Source: Mycolicibacterium arenosum (lineage in GTDB: Bacteria; Actinomycetota; Actinomycetes; Mycobacteriales; Mycobacteriaceae). From it: a stretch of DNA of 64,000 bases. Below are positions 21,179-30,023 of this stretch, piece by piece. Each line of letters begins with the position of its first letter. Position 1 is the first letter of the stretch. The notes under the pieces are model-generated. The model searched no databases. It saw nothing but the letters and a program-made list of their open reading frames with translations, and had not been told where the DNA came from. The stretch is taken from positions 1-64,000 of the forward strand of contig NZ_JANDBD010000005.1 of assembly GCF_024320865.1 (NCBI RefSeq), given 5' to 3'. The position numbers and the translations under genes are program-made.

Positions 21179-21793
21179 TTGTCACGGCTGCTGGTCGCGT
21201 CTCGCAACGCGAAGAAGCTGGCCGAACTGCGCCGCGTGCTCGATGCCGCGGGCGTCACCGGACTGGAACTGCTGTCGCTGTCGGACGTGCCCGAGTTCGA
21301 CGAGGCGCCGGAGACCGCCGCGACGTTCGAGGGCAATGCGCTGGCCAAGGCGCGCGACGCGTACGCCGCGATCGGCATCCCCGCAGTCGCCGACGACTCC
21401 GGACTGGAGGTCGACGCGCTCAACGGGATGCCGGGTGTGCTGTCGGCGCGGTGGTCGGGCGTGCACGGGCAGGACGCTCAGAACACCGCGCTGCTGCTGG
21501 CGCAGTTGCGCGACGTGCCCGACGAACGCCGCGGTGGCGCGTTCGTCTCGGCGTGCGCGCTGGTGTCGGCGGCCGGCGAGCACGTGGTGCGCGGGGAGTG
21601 GACCGGGACCATCGCGCGCGAGCCCAGAGGCGACGGCGGGTTCGGCTACGACCCGGTGTTCGTACCGCTCGGATCTGATCGCTCGGCGGCCGAGTTGACC
21701 CCCGCCGAGAAGGATGCGGCGTCGCACCGCGGTCGCGCGCTGGCGCTACTGGTGCCGGCACTGCGCGCGCTCGCCCGACCGCATTTCACATAG
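21179..21793 (+). CDS. rdgB: XTP/dITP diphosphatase (RdgB/HAM1)
   Basis: House-cleaning pyrophosphatase that removes dITP, XTP and ITP from the nucleotide pool. Conserved elements are LLVASRNAKKLAEL (substrate loop), TFEGNALAKARDAY, VADDSGLEVDALNGMPGV and GDGGFGYDPVF, ending SHRGRALA. The TTG at 21179 gives 204 residues, the length of Rv1341, and begins just before the conserved motif. The frame is open further upstream, but only by overlapping rph. It is last in the plus-strand run. Confidence 0.93.
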   Translation: MSRLLVASRNAKKLAELRRVLDAAGVTGLELLSLSDVPEFDEAPETAATFEGNALAKARDAYAAIGIPAVADDSGLEVDALNGMPGVLSARWSGVHGQDAQNTALLLAQLRDVPDERRGGAFVSACALVSAAGEHVVRGEWTGTIAREPRGDGGFGYDPVFVPLGSDRSAAELTPAEKDAASHRGRALALLVPALRALARPHFT

Positions 21794-21821
21794 TTGAACT
21801 AAGCAATGTAGATTCCGTCAG

Positions 21822-23273
21822 ATGAGCCGCGACGCCGAGGTGGATCCGTCCGCCACGGTGTCGACGGGCCATCCCGCGGTTCTCATCGCCGTACTCTGCG
21901 GCGCGGGTATCAGCGTCTCGCTGATGCAGACGCTCATCGTGCCTCTCATCCCGGAACTGCCGAACCTGTTGGCCACCAGTGCATCCAATGCGTCGTGGGC
22001 GGTCACCGCGACGCTGCTGACGGCGGCGGTCGCCACGCCGGTGTTCGGCCGACTCGGAGACCTCTACGGTCCCAAACCCATGCTCATCGCGTGCGCGCTG
22101 CTGCTGATCGCCGGATCGCTGACCGCAGCGTTGACCACCTCGCTGATACCGCTGATCGTCGGACGCGCGCTGCAGGGGTTCGGCATCCCCATCATCCCGC
22201 TGGGCATCAGCGTGCTGCGGTCGTGTGTGCCGCCCGAACGAGTCGGCAGCGCAATGGGTTTGATGAGCGCCTCGCTGGGCGTCGGCGGCGCGCTGGGGCT
22301 GCCGCTGTCGGCCGTGATCGCGCAGCACTACGACTGGCGGGTGCTGTTCTGGTTCGCCACCGCGCTCGGGGTCGCCGCGCTGGTGATGTTCGCGACCCTG
22401 GTGCCGCACATTCCGCCGCGTTCGGCAGACCGGCTGGATCCGCTCGGCGCGCTGCTGCTGGCGATCGGCCTGGTCTCGCTGCTGCTGGTCATCTCGAAGG
22501 GGCAGAACTGGGGCTGGGGCAGCGCGCTGACGTTGACATTGCTCGGTTCGTCGGTGGTCGTGTTCGCGGTGTTCGCGTGGTGGGAGCTGCGGGTCGCGGC
22601 GCCCATGGTGGACTTGCGCACCACCGTGCAGCGGCCTGTGCTGACCACCAACATCGCGTCGATCGCCGTCGCGTTCGGCATGTTCGCGCTGTCGCTGGTG
22701 GCCCCGCAGGTGCTGGAGCTGCCTCCGGAAACCGGGTACGGGTTGGGGCAGACGCTGCTGTGGACCGGCTTGTGGCTGGCACCAGGCGGGTTGGCGATGA
22801 TGATCACGTCGCCGATCGCGGCCCGGATCGCCGCTGCGCGCGGCCCGCGCTTCACCCTGGTGATCGGCGCGCTGGTGATGACGGTCGCCTACGTCGCCGG
22901 GGTGTTCCTGCTGGGGGCGGCCTGGCAGATCGCGATCCTCAACATCATGATCGCGACGGGCGTCGGCTTCGCCTACGCGTCGATGCCCGCGCTCATCAAC
23001 GCCGCCGTTCCGATATCGGAAACCGCCGCCGCCAACGGGATCAACGCGCTCGCACGGTCGCTGGGCACGGCGATCTCGAGCGCCGTCATCGGTGCCATCC
23101 TGGCGGGGATGACGATGCCGCTGGGCGGGCACGAGGTTCCGACGCTCACAGGTCTGCGCGTCGCGATGGTGGTGGCGGCCGTCGCAGCGGGGCTGGCCGC
23201 CGTCCTGGCGATGCTCATCCCCGTGGGAGAGGTGGCACAGGAGAAGCGCGCGCTGGTGCCGAACGAGGCTTAA
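21822..23273 (+). CDS. MFS multidrug efflux transporter (DHA2-like, about 14 TM)
   Basis: A 483-residue membrane protein with 13-14 hydrophobic segments. The MFS motif A occurs between TM2 and TM3 (GRLGDLYGPKPML), and motif C-like glycine-rich sequence (GLMSASLGVGGALGLPLS) near TM5 marks it as a drug:proton antiporter. Substrate unknown. It starts with ATG 29 bp after rdgB and may share its transcript. The stop codon lies inside the first copy of the 25-bp tandem repeat at 23270-23369, and the next gene is convergent. Confidence 0.85.
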   Translation: MSRDAEVDPSATVSTGHPAVLIAVLCGAGISVSLMQTLIVPLIPELPNLLATSASNASWAVTATLLTAAVATPVFGRLGDLYGPKPMLIACALLLIAGSLTAALTTSLIPLIVGRALQGFGIPIIPLGISVLRSCVPPERVGSAMGLMSASLGVGGALGLPLSAVIAQHYDWRVLFWFATALGVAALVMFATLVPHIPPRSADRLDPLGALLLAIGLVSLLLVISKGQNWGWGSALTLTLLGSSVVVFAVFAWWELRVAAPMVDLRTTVQRPVLTTNIASIAVAFGMFALSLVAPQVLELPPETGYGLGQTLLWTGLWLAPGGLAMMITSPIAARIAAARGPRFTLVIGALVMTVAYVAGVFLLGAAWQIAILNIMIATGVGFAYASMPALINAAVPISETAAANGINALARSLGTAISSAVIGAILAGMTMPLGGHEVPTLTGLRVAMVVAAVAAGLAAVLAMLIPVGEVAQEKRALVPNEA

Positions 23274-23369
23274 GCCATTGCGGCGGGGCCGCCGTTAAGC
23301 CATTGCGGCGGGGCCGCCGTTAAGCCATTGCGGCGGGGCCGCCGTTAAGCCATTGCGGCGGGGCCGGCG
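23270..23369. repeat. Four tandem copies of a 25-bp unit between convergent genes
   Basis: Unit TTAAGCCATTGCGGCGGGGC plus CGCCG, at 23270-23294, 23295-23319, 23320-23344 and 23345-23369. The first three are identical and the last differs by one base (CGGCG for CGCCG). The fourth copy is the 3' end of the GAF-ANTAR gene (codons for PAAMA-stop on the minus strand) and the first covers the MFS stop. Each unit contains the near-palindrome CGGCGG..CCGCCG, so the array can form GC hairpins and may help terminate both genes. Confidence 0.97.
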
Positions 23370-24157
23370 GCGCTCAGCCGTTGCACCAGGTCGGCGGCGA
23401 CGGTGTGCAGCTTGACGTTCTTCGCCTGCGATTCGCGGCGCAGCATGTCGAACGCGGTGTCCGCGTCGACCTGGTGCAGCGCCATCAGCATGCCCTTGGC
23501 CTGCTCGATCGATGGGCGAGACTCCAGCGCGTGCGCAATGGTCTCGGCGACGCGGTTCGCCGACTGGAAACGAGCGAAGTCGGCGATCGCACGGGAGACC
23601 GCCGTGGTCAGCAGATCGAGGACGTCGGCGTCGATGCGGTCGAAGGCGGCCGATGTCCGGCCGTACAGGTTGAACGACCCGATCGCCTGCTCGTTCGCGA
23701 ACAGCGGCGCCGCGAGGAAGCTGCGGATGCCCTCGGCGCGTGCGGCGGCGGCGAACTCCGGCCACGCCTGCTGTGCGCTGTCGGCGTCGGTGCGCACGAC
23801 CGTTCCGGTGCGCGCGGCGTGCAGGCACGGGCCCTCGCCGGCGTTGTACTGCTTGAGATCCACCTCGAGGGTGCGGTCGTCGGTGTGCACCGCGGTGTAC
23901 GTCCGGCCGCCCATGTCGATCGTGACGCCCGAACTGTCGGCGCCCTCGATGGCCTGATGCGCGATCTCCACGAACTGCTGCAGCAGTTGCAGCAGATCAT
24001 CCTCGTCGGTGACGGTGCGACCGACGTTGAGCAGCATGCGTCCGAGCTCGGAGGCTGTGAGGGTCGTCGCGGCGACCGCGACGAGGTCGGCCGCGGCCTG
24101 GGCGGCGTCGGCATCGGCGAGAAGCGAGTTCTCGGTCCGCGGGTCGGTATCGGTCAT
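23345..24157 (-). CDS. GAF-ANTAR RNA-binding regulator
   Basis: A 270-residue protein. A GAF sensor domain (about residues 30-190; GEGPCLHAARTG, FLAAPLFANEQAIGSFNLY) precedes a C-terminal ANTAR domain (about 205-260; LESRPSIEQAKGMLMALHQVDADTAFDML). ANTAR domains bind dual-hairpin RNAs and prevent transcription termination. Actinobacterial GAF-ANTAR proteins respond to unknown ligands and are induced by stress. The ATG at 24157 is chosen, with 24169 as an alternative. The stop lies in the last copy of the tandem repeat, so the C-terminal GPAAMA end is repeat-derived. Confidence 0.9.
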   Translation of the reverse strand: MTDTDPRTENSLLADADAAQAAADLVAVAATTLTASELGRMLLNVGRTVTDEDDLLQLLQQFVEIAHQAIEGADSSGVTIDMGGRTYTAVHTDDRTLEVDLKQYNAGEGPCLHAARTGTVVRTDADSAQQAWPEFAAAARAEGIRSFLAAPLFANEQAIGSFNLYGRTSAAFDRIDADVLDLLTTAVSRAIADFARFQSANRVAETIAHALESRPSIEQAKGMLMALHQVDADTAFDMLRRESQAKNVKLHTVAADLVQRLSAAGPAAMA

Positions 24158-24231
24158 AACGAACCCCATTTTGACACGCTCGTCACGATCGGGTGGCTCG
24201 GATGGCGTCCCCGTCAGCATCGTGACAGGTT

Positions 24232-24609
24232 CTACAGATTGAACTGGGCCTTGAGCTGCTTGGTTTGGAAGTGCTCGACGATGATGCCCAGGAACGGAAT
24301 GGTGCCGGCCAGGAGCACTCCTATGGTTTTCCCGATCGGCCAGCGCACCTTCACCGCGAGGTTCGCGGTGCAGAGCAGATAGACGAAGTACACCCAGCCG
24401 TGCACCACGCCGATCCAGCTGAGGTTCTCGACCCCGTAGCCGTACTTCATGACCATCTCGTAGCAGAGGGCGATCAACCAGAGGCCCGTGCCCCACGCGA
24501 GGATGCGATAGGGGAGCAGGGCTTTAGCGACGGTTTCCTTCTGGACGGCCGGTGCGGGGTCGGCGGCCGCCGGCTTGTCTGCCGAGACGTCCGGATCGGG
24601 AATGCTCAC
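24232..24609 (-). CDS. DUF3817 membrane protein (Rv1342c type)
   Basis: A 125-residue protein with an N-terminal acidic/Pro-Ala tail (to about residue 28) and three membrane segments: ILAWGTGLWLIALCYEMVM, VVHGWVYFVYLLCTANLAV and IGVLLAGTIPFLGIIVEHF. It has the DUF3817 signature with HGW in place of HGG. Gene order next to lprD identifies it as the Rv1342c equivalent; the function is unknown. Its ATG overlaps the lprD stop by 4 bp, so both are probably translated together. Confidence 0.88.
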   Translation of the reverse strand: MSIPDPDVSADKPAAADPAPAVQKETVAKALLPYRILAWGTGLWLIALCYEMVMKYGYGVENLSWIGVVHGWVYFVYLLCTANLAVKVRWPIGKTIGVLLAGTIPFLGIIVEHFQTKQLKAQFNL

Positions 24610-24977
24610 GTGTCTTTCCTGTCTTTATCGGCGTTGGCGAGGTCGGCCAGGTAGGCGTTGTAGTCGCGCATCGCGGGGTCGTCGTCGGGCCGCGCCGCGG
24701 GTGCCGGCCGCTCTGGAAGCAGACCCGCGGGGATCTCGGTCAGCTCGCCGGCCCGCGACGTCGGCGGCGGAGCCTCTTCGTAGCGGACGAACTTGTAGTA
24801 CGCGTAGATGCAGAAGCCCGCGAACATCGGCCACTGCAGCGCGTAGCCGAGGTTCTGAAAGGAGCCCGACGCCGACTCGTAGCGGGCCCACTGCCACCAG
24901 GCCAGCCCCAGGCAGCCGGCGGCGCTGAGGACCGCCAACGCGATGAGCGCCGGCCTCCTACGCCGCGTAGTGGACAT
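24606..24977 (-). CDS. lprD: LprD-like small membrane protein/lipoprotein
   Basis: A 123-residue protein very similar to LprD (Rv1343c): MSTTRRRRPALIALAVLSA, then GCLGLAWWQWARYESASG, FQNLGYALQWPMFAGFC, RYEEAPPP and DYNAYLADLA. Two hydrophobic segments flank FQNLGYALQWP. The putative lipobox Cys is near residue 22 (SAAGCLG). Function unknown. Its start lies inside the last 20 bp of the upstream LAGLIDADG gene, which is not present here in M. tuberculosis. Confidence 0.88.
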   Translation of the reverse strand: MSTTRRRRPALIALAVLSAAGCLGLAWWQWARYESASGSFQNLGYALQWPMFAGFCIYAYYKFVRYEEAPPPTSRAGELTEIPAGLLPERPAPAARPDDDPAMRDYNAYLADLANADKDRKDT

Positions 24978-25737
24978 TCGTCCACGGTACCGCGACGGAC
25001 TTCGGTCCGATGAACTCGTCCATGCGGGCGGTATCGGCCTTGCGGTAGATGGAGATGACGTACTTCGTGGACCGCCGCCAGTGGATGCCCAGTCGGTCGA
25101 GGGCCGCGGTGAAGAGTCCGAGGATGTCCTCGGAGTGGTTGGTGAAGTGATACCGGATGCTCGTCACGCCGCGGTCGTTGGCGATGACACGACAGCCGTC
25201 GCTGTGGATGAGGCCGAGGACGAACTCCTCCGTTTCCTTGTCGACGATGTCCTGCTGCCACGGTTGGAGTGCGATCTTCCGGAGGTGCTTGCGTCCGGGG
25301 CCGTGCTGAGGGAAGTAGCAAGGCCAGTGATTGGAGAACATGTATACGTCGACACAGCCGGTTTTGCGTCGGTAGACACCGGCGCTTTGCTGCGGGAACA
25401 GCGCATCGATGGCATCGCTACAACGGTCGATGATCGCCGGATACCGCTTGTCGCACGTGACACGAAGGCTGAAGCTGCGGCCAACCCTGGAGACGCATCC
25501 GTCGCCGAGATACATGCCGAGCAGATAAGAGTATTGGGCTGGTGGCAGGTCGGCGAAGTCGTGGAGCCTGCTGCACGCGGTTGATCCGCGAGGACGTCGC
25601 GGGCTGAGTGGAGGCTTTCGGCGCCAATCGCGAACGGTCGGCCGTGGTATCCCGGTCTCGCGGGCGATCGCGCAGTCGTTCATTCCCGTCGCGATAAGGC
25701 GTCGTACTTCCTCAAACTCATCCGCTGATCTCGTCAC
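24958..25737 (-). CDS. Free-standing LAGLIDADG-type homing endonuclease-like protein with HTH
   Basis: A 259-residue protein from GTG 25737. Residues 1-40 form a resolvase-like helix-turn-helix (CAIARETGIPRPTVRDWRRK). Two LAGLIDADG-like helices follow: SYLLGMYLGDGCVS near residue 70 and EFVLGLIHSDGCRV near residue 170. Each ends in an acidic residue (Asp in GDG and SDG), the positions that bind catalytic metal, so both halves of a single-chain enzyme look intact. No intein or intron flanks it. It sits between tRNA-Leu and lprD, overlaps the lprD start by 20 bp, and may act as a selfish element or have been co-opted as a regulator. Confidence 0.82.
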   Translation of the reverse strand: MTRSADEFEEVRRLIATGMNDCAIARETGIPRPTVRDWRRKPPLSPRRPRGSTACSRLHDFADLPPAQYSYLLGMYLGDGCVSRVGRSFSLRVTCDKRYPAIIDRCSDAIDALFPQQSAGVYRRKTGCVDVYMFSNHWPCYFPQHGPGRKHLRKIALQPWQQDIVDKETEEFVLGLIHSDGCRVIANDRGVTSIRYHFTNHSEDILGLFTAALDRLGIHWRRSTKYVISIYRKADTARMDEFIGPKSVAVPWTNVHYAA

Positions 25738-25814
25738 AGGTCGCCCCCTTACGTGCTCATATCAAGCTAGGGCGGGCCTCCGACAAGTCCTGGATTGGTA
25801 CGATCACATGGACT

Positions 25815-25897
25815 GCGGGCGTGGTGAAATGGCAAACACAATGGCTTTAGGTGCCATCGCTCGAAAGAGCTTGGGGGTTCAAGTCCCCCCGCCCGCA
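25815..25897 (+). tRNA. tRNA-Leu (anticodon UAG)
   Basis: An 83-nt cloverleaf: acceptor GCGGGCG pairs with CGCCCGC. The D arm is GTG..CAC. The anticodon stem ATGGC/GCCAT encloses the loop TTTAGGT with anticodon TAG. There is a long class II variable arm, and a T arm GGGGG-TTCAAGT-CCCCC. The discriminator base is A, and the 3' CCA is not encoded. It reads CUA/CUG-type leucine codons. Confidence 0.97.
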
Positions 25898-25937
25898 CTC
25901 TACCTCGTCGAATGTGACTGTGCCGCAGTATAATCCG

Positions 25938-27560
25938 CTAGTTGTCGCCCGCCGCCACCAGTGATCGCAGCACTACCGTCGGGTTGTCGCGCTGGAAGCC
26001 CTCGAGCCGCCACTTGGTGGAGAACAGCGCGAGCATCACCCCGTCGGTACGGATCAACACCTCGGCTGACGGCTGTTTGTTGACGAACTCGGCGTCCTCG
26101 GGGTCGACGATCCGGGCCACGGAGTACGGCAGCGACTCCAGGGCGATCGGTGCGCTCAGTTCGGCCTTCATGCGATGCTCGGCGACCTCGAACTGCATCG
26201 GCCCGACGGCGGCGAACACCGGCGCCTGATCGCCGCGCTTGTCGGACTTCAGCACCTGCACGACGCCTTCCTGGTCCAGCTGCTCGATGCCCTTGCGGAA
26301 CTGCTTGTGCTTGCTCGGGTCGGTGCCGCGGACCACTGCGAAGTACTCGGGGGAGAAGCTGGGGATCGGCGGGTACACCACCGGTTCGTCGCGGAACAAC
26401 GTGTCGCCGGGTCGCAGCGCGGCAGCGTTCGCGAGCCCGATGACGTCACCCGGCCACGCGCTGTCGAGCGTCGAACGTTGTTGTCCGAACACCGATTGCG
26501 CGTACTTCGTGACGAACGGCTTACCGGTGGCGGCGTGGGTGAGGACGTCGCCTCGCTCGAAGGTGCCCGAGCACACCCGTGCGTAGGCGATGCGGTCGCG
26601 GTGTGCCGAGTCCATGCCGGCCTGCACCTTGAACACGAACGCGCTGAACGGCGACTCCAGCACTCGCTGCTGGCCCTCGACGTCGAGCTGTCCGTGGGGC
26701 GGCGGCGCGATCTGCACCAGGATGTCCAGCAGCTGGTTCACGCCGAAGTTGAGGATGGCGGAGGTGAACAGCAGCGGTGACGTCTCGCAGCTCAGGAACG
26801 TGTCCCGGTCGTAGTCGGAGCCGTCGGCTTCGAGCAGTTCGGACTCTTCGACGGCCCGGTCCCAATCCTCGCCCGCCGACTCGTGCGCTGCGTCAGGCGT
26901 GAGGTGCTCCTCCGGCGCGGCCGTCGCGCCGCCCGCCGTGCGGGTGTATCGGATGAAGTTGCCGGTGCGTCGGTCCAGCACGCCCTTGAAATCGCCTGCG
27001 ACGCCGACGGGCCACGTCAGCGGCGTGGGGCGCAGGCCGATGCGCTCCGTGATCTCGTCCAGGAGTTCCAGCGGGTCGCGGCCCGGGCGGTCCCACTTGT
27101 TGATGACGGTGATGATCGGGATCCGGCGGTGCCGACACACCTGAAACAGCTTGAGGGTCTGCGGCTCAAGGCCTTTCGCCGCGTCGATGAGCATCACCGC
27201 GCAGTCGACCGCGGTGAGCACGCGATAGGTGTCCTCGGAGAAGTCGGCGTGACCGGGGGTGTCGAGCAGGTTGATGACGCAGTCCTGATCGCCGAGGCTG
27301 TACGGGAACTGCATCGCGGTCGAGGTGATCGAGATGCCCCTGGCCTTCTCCATCTCCATCCAGTCGGACACCGTCGCCTTGCGACCAGCCTTGCCGTGCA
27401 CCGCGCCGGCCTCGGTGATCGCGTTCGCGTGCAGGACGAGCGCCTCGGTGAGCGTCGACTTGCCCGCGTCGGGGTGGGAGATGACGGCGAAGGTGCGGCG
27501 GCGGCGCGCCTCAGCGGCGACCTTCGGAGAACTGACGATGGTGGGGGCGTTATCGGTCAT
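25938..27560 (-). CDS. prfC: Peptide chain release factor 3
   Basis: RF3 is the GTPase that recycles RF1/RF2 from the ribosome after termination. The 540-residue product has G1 SHPDAGKST (residues 28-36), the switch region RGISITSTAMQF, G3 DTPGHADFSEDTYR and G4 NKWDRPGRDP. A translation-factor domain II follows, and the C-terminal RF3 domain contains FSPEYFAVVRG. Length and motifs indicate an intact gene. The adjacent tRNA-Leu is on the other strand. Confidence 0.96.
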   Translation of the reverse strand: MTDNAPTIVSSPKVAAEARRRRTFAVISHPDAGKSTLTEALVLHANAITEAGAVHGKAGRKATVSDWMEMEKARGISITSTAMQFPYSLGDQDCVINLLDTPGHADFSEDTYRVLTAVDCAVMLIDAAKGLEPQTLKLFQVCRHRRIPIITVINKWDRPGRDPLELLDEITERIGLRPTPLTWPVGVAGDFKGVLDRRTGNFIRYTRTAGGATAAPEEHLTPDAAHESAGEDWDRAVEESELLEADGSDYDRDTFLSCETSPLLFTSAILNFGVNQLLDILVQIAPPPHGQLDVEGQQRVLESPFSAFVFKVQAGMDSAHRDRIAYARVCSGTFERGDVLTHAATGKPFVTKYAQSVFGQQRSTLDSAWPGDVIGLANAAALRPGDTLFRDEPVVYPPIPSFSPEYFAVVRGTDPSKHKQFRKGIEQLDQEGVVQVLKSDKRGDQAPVFAAVGPMQFEVAEHRMKAELSAPIALESLPYSVARIVDPEDAEFVNKQPSAEVLIRTDGVMLALFSTKWRLEGFQRDNPTVVLRSLVAAGDN

Positions 27561-27605
27561 GCTGCCTTGATGATATTTCGCCAGGTGGTGAAACCGTAAT
27601 CGTGG

Positions 27606-30020
27606 CTAGATGAGGTCGTGGTTCGTCAGCCAGCGCATGACGAACCAGCCGATGAACACCGGAATCCAGCAGGTCAGCACGCGGTACAGCAGCACCGAGG
27701 GCACCGCGACCGCGGCGGGGACGCCGAACGCCGCCAGCCCGCCGATCAGCGCCGCCTCGACGGCGCCGACCCCGCCGGGTGTGGGCGCCGCGGACGCCAG
27801 CGTGCCTCCGATCATCGTCACCACGGTGACGGTGACGAACGCGACGTCGCCACCGAACGCCTCGACGCTGACCCACAGCGCTAGGGCCGCACCCAGAGTC
27901 GTTGACGCACAACCCAGGACGATCAACGCCAACCGCTTCGGTTCGCGGGCCAGCTCCCTGAGGTCATGGCCGACCTCCTTGAGCCTCGGTCGCACCGAGG
28001 TGCCCAGCCAGCGGCGCGTCTTCGGCACCAGCATGAAGGTGCCCATCACCCCCAGCGCAGCCCCGCCGATCAGGTACAGGACGGTCAGCGACGGCACGAA
28101 ATGCCGCAGGTTCGCCGAGGCGCCTGCGACGGCGCTGAAGAAGATGAGCAGCGTGACGTGCGTGATCACCTGCACGGCCTGCTGAAGCGCGACCGCCGCG
28201 GTGGCCCGCACGGTGCTCAGTCCGGACTTCTGCAGAAACCGCGTGCTCAGCGCGAGCCCACCGACGCCGGCGGGCGTGGTGGTCGCCGCGAAGGTGTTGG
28301 CGACCTGCATGATCGTCAGGTTCTTGTAGTTGACCTGCTCCGACGTGCAGGCCCACAGTGCGGCGGACGCTCCGAAGAACGTCACGCCGGAGATGGCGAG
28401 TCCGAGAAGCGCCCACCAGTAGTTCGCCGTTCGCAGTTCGTTGAAGAACGCGGGCACGGTACTGATGAACGGGTACGCGACGTACACCAACGCGACGAGC
28501 AGGACCAGTTGGATCAACTGGTTGCGGTTGAAGCGCGTGATGGTCTCGGTGGCGATCTGGTCGGCCCCGGTCTGGCGTTTCACCTCGTCGCGCGCGGTGG
28601 TCACCATCGTCTTGATGTCGACAACCGAGTTGCGAATCCGTTGCGGCATGGCCGTTTTGGTCAGTCGTCCCGATGCGGTGAGAACGGTGTCCCTGCCGAA
28701 CGCCTCGATGGCCGCGGTGACGGCCGGGCGCGGCCCGTACAGCGAGGTCGTCGTCACCAGGAGTTGGGCGATGTCGGACTGCAATCGGGTGTCCAGCGCC
28801 CCGTACTCGGCGTTGCCGAACCCGCCGAACCGGGCCCTGCCGTCATCGAGGGTGATCTCCTTGGCACGCAGGTCGCCGTGTGAGATGACGTGATCGTGCA
28901 ACTCCCGCAACGACTTCCACGGAACATCGACCGGATCGTCCTCCGAAAGCGGGGTGCCTCGCGGTGCGGTGTGCGCGTAGAGCGTCCAGCCGCGATCCAA
29001 CCCCGCGACGGCGATGGTGGTGGTGTTCGCCAGATCCAGGTCGTGGATGGCGATCGCCATCAGTGCACGGTGTTCGACGGCGCGGCGCATCGAGGCCTGA
29101 AACGGTGCCGTCTCGTCGTTCCGCAGACGGACGTACTGCCAGATCTGCCGCAGGGCACCGCCGCTGCGCTGATTGGGCCCGTACAGTTCGACGACCGCGG
29201 CCGCGGTGCTCTCCCCGCGCGTCGCCGACAGCACCAGCGGACCCGGCCCCGCCGGCCGCTCGACGTGCAGGGCGGTCACGTCGACACCGCGGCGACCGAG
29301 CGCGCGGACCGCCCCGGCGAGTGGCACCTCGAGCGCCGGGGTTCCGACCACCAGCACGACGAGTGCGCCGACGAACCAACCGACCGACAGGCCCAGCAGC
29401 GAGCGCGCGGGCACCACGGCGCTGACGACGAGGTGGATCGGCACGAACGCCAGCAGCAGCCCCCACCACCAGCGCCGATAGCGGCGTGGCGCCCACGGGC
29501 CCGACACCGTCAGCACCGCGGCCAGCATCGCGATCCAGCGCGGATCGTCGAGGAACTGCGAGAACACCGTGTTGAGCCGGTCGTCCAGGTCGAAGTGCCA
29601 GCGCGGCGCCGCCAGCCCACGCGGCGTGATCGACAGCAGCACACCGGCGATCACCGCGGCGGCGGCGTACGCGGCCAGCAGCTTGACCTGTCGCGTCGCG
29701 ATGAGCCCGATCAGGATGACGAAGGGCAGGGCCAGGATCGCGACGCCGTAGGCGATGTAGACCAGGTTGGACTGCGTCGGCGTCAGGACGCCGACGATGT
29801 CGGATATCGAGCGTTCCAGCCCGACCCAGTCGCGGCGGGTGATCAACGAGCTCGTCACGACGACCGTGAGGAACAGGGTCGCGAACACCAGGCGCAGGAT
29901 GTCGTTGGTCCGGCGGGTCCACGGCGCCAGCAGCCGCCCGGTGACCTGAACCTCCCGACCGTCGACGCGAACCACCCCCACAGCATCCCTGTTCAGGTGC
30001 CGAAGTCGGTCGCGAAACAC
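27606..30020 (-). CDS. Large flippase-like membrane protein with pseudokinase-like middle domain
   Basis: An 804-residue protein in three parts. Residues about 40-235 hold six or so membrane helices. Residues about 250-460 are soluble and resemble a Bud32/RIO-type kinase lobe: VELYGPNQRSG, HGDLRAKEITLDDG near residue 380 and RFGGFGNAEYG. The HRD Asp is kept (HGD), but the metal-binding Asn is Glu (KEI) and DFG reads GFG, so it looks catalytically dead. Residues about 510-800 form the LPG-synthase/UPF0104 transmembrane domain (ATTTPAGVGGLALSTRFLQ, APTPGGVGAVEAALIGGL) seen in lipid flippases. It starts 3 bp after the penicillin-binding lipoprotein stop, implying a cell-envelope role. Substrate unknown. 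Confidence 0.82.
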   Translation of the reverse strand: MFRDRLRHLNRDAVGVVRVDGREVQVTGRLLAPWTRRTNDILRLVFATLFLTVVVTSSLITRRDWVGLERSISDIVGVLTPTQSNLVYIAYGVAILALPFVILIGLIATRQVKLLAAYAAAAVIAGVLLSITPRGLAAPRWHFDLDDRLNTVFSQFLDDPRWIAMLAAVLTVSGPWAPRRYRRWWWGLLLAFVPIHLVVSAVVPARSLLGLSVGWFVGALVVLVVGTPALEVPLAGAVRALGRRGVDVTALHVERPAGPGPLVLSATRGESTAAAVVELYGPNQRSGGALRQIWQYVRLRNDETAPFQASMRRAVEHRALMAIAIHDLDLANTTTIAVAGLDRGWTLYAHTAPRGTPLSEDDPVDVPWKSLRELHDHVISHGDLRAKEITLDDGRARFGGFGNAEYGALDTRLQSDIAQLLVTTTSLYGPRPAVTAAIEAFGRDTVLTASGRLTKTAMPQRIRNSVVDIKTMVTTARDEVKRQTGADQIATETITRFNRNQLIQLVLLVALVYVAYPFISTVPAFFNELRTANYWWALLGLAISGVTFFGASAALWACTSEQVNYKNLTIMQVANTFAATTTPAGVGGLALSTRFLQKSGLSTVRATAAVALQQAVQVITHVTLLIFFSAVAGASANLRHFVPSLTVLYLIGGAALGVMGTFMLVPKTRRWLGTSVRPRLKEVGHDLRELAREPKRLALIVLGCASTTLGAALALWVSVEAFGGDVAFVTVTVVTMIGGTLASAAPTPGGVGAVEAALIGGLAAFGVPAAVAVPSVLLYRVLTCWIPVFIGWFVMRWLTNHDLI

Positions 30021-30023
30021 CGC

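Noticed and set aside
23270-23369. Possible CRISPR array
   Set aside because: The 25-bp units are directly adjacent with no spacers, and no cas genes are near.
25815-25897. tRNA as integration site of a genomic island
   Set aside because: No integrase and no repeat of the tRNA 3' end was seen in the window; only the LAGLIDADG-type gene is unusual here.
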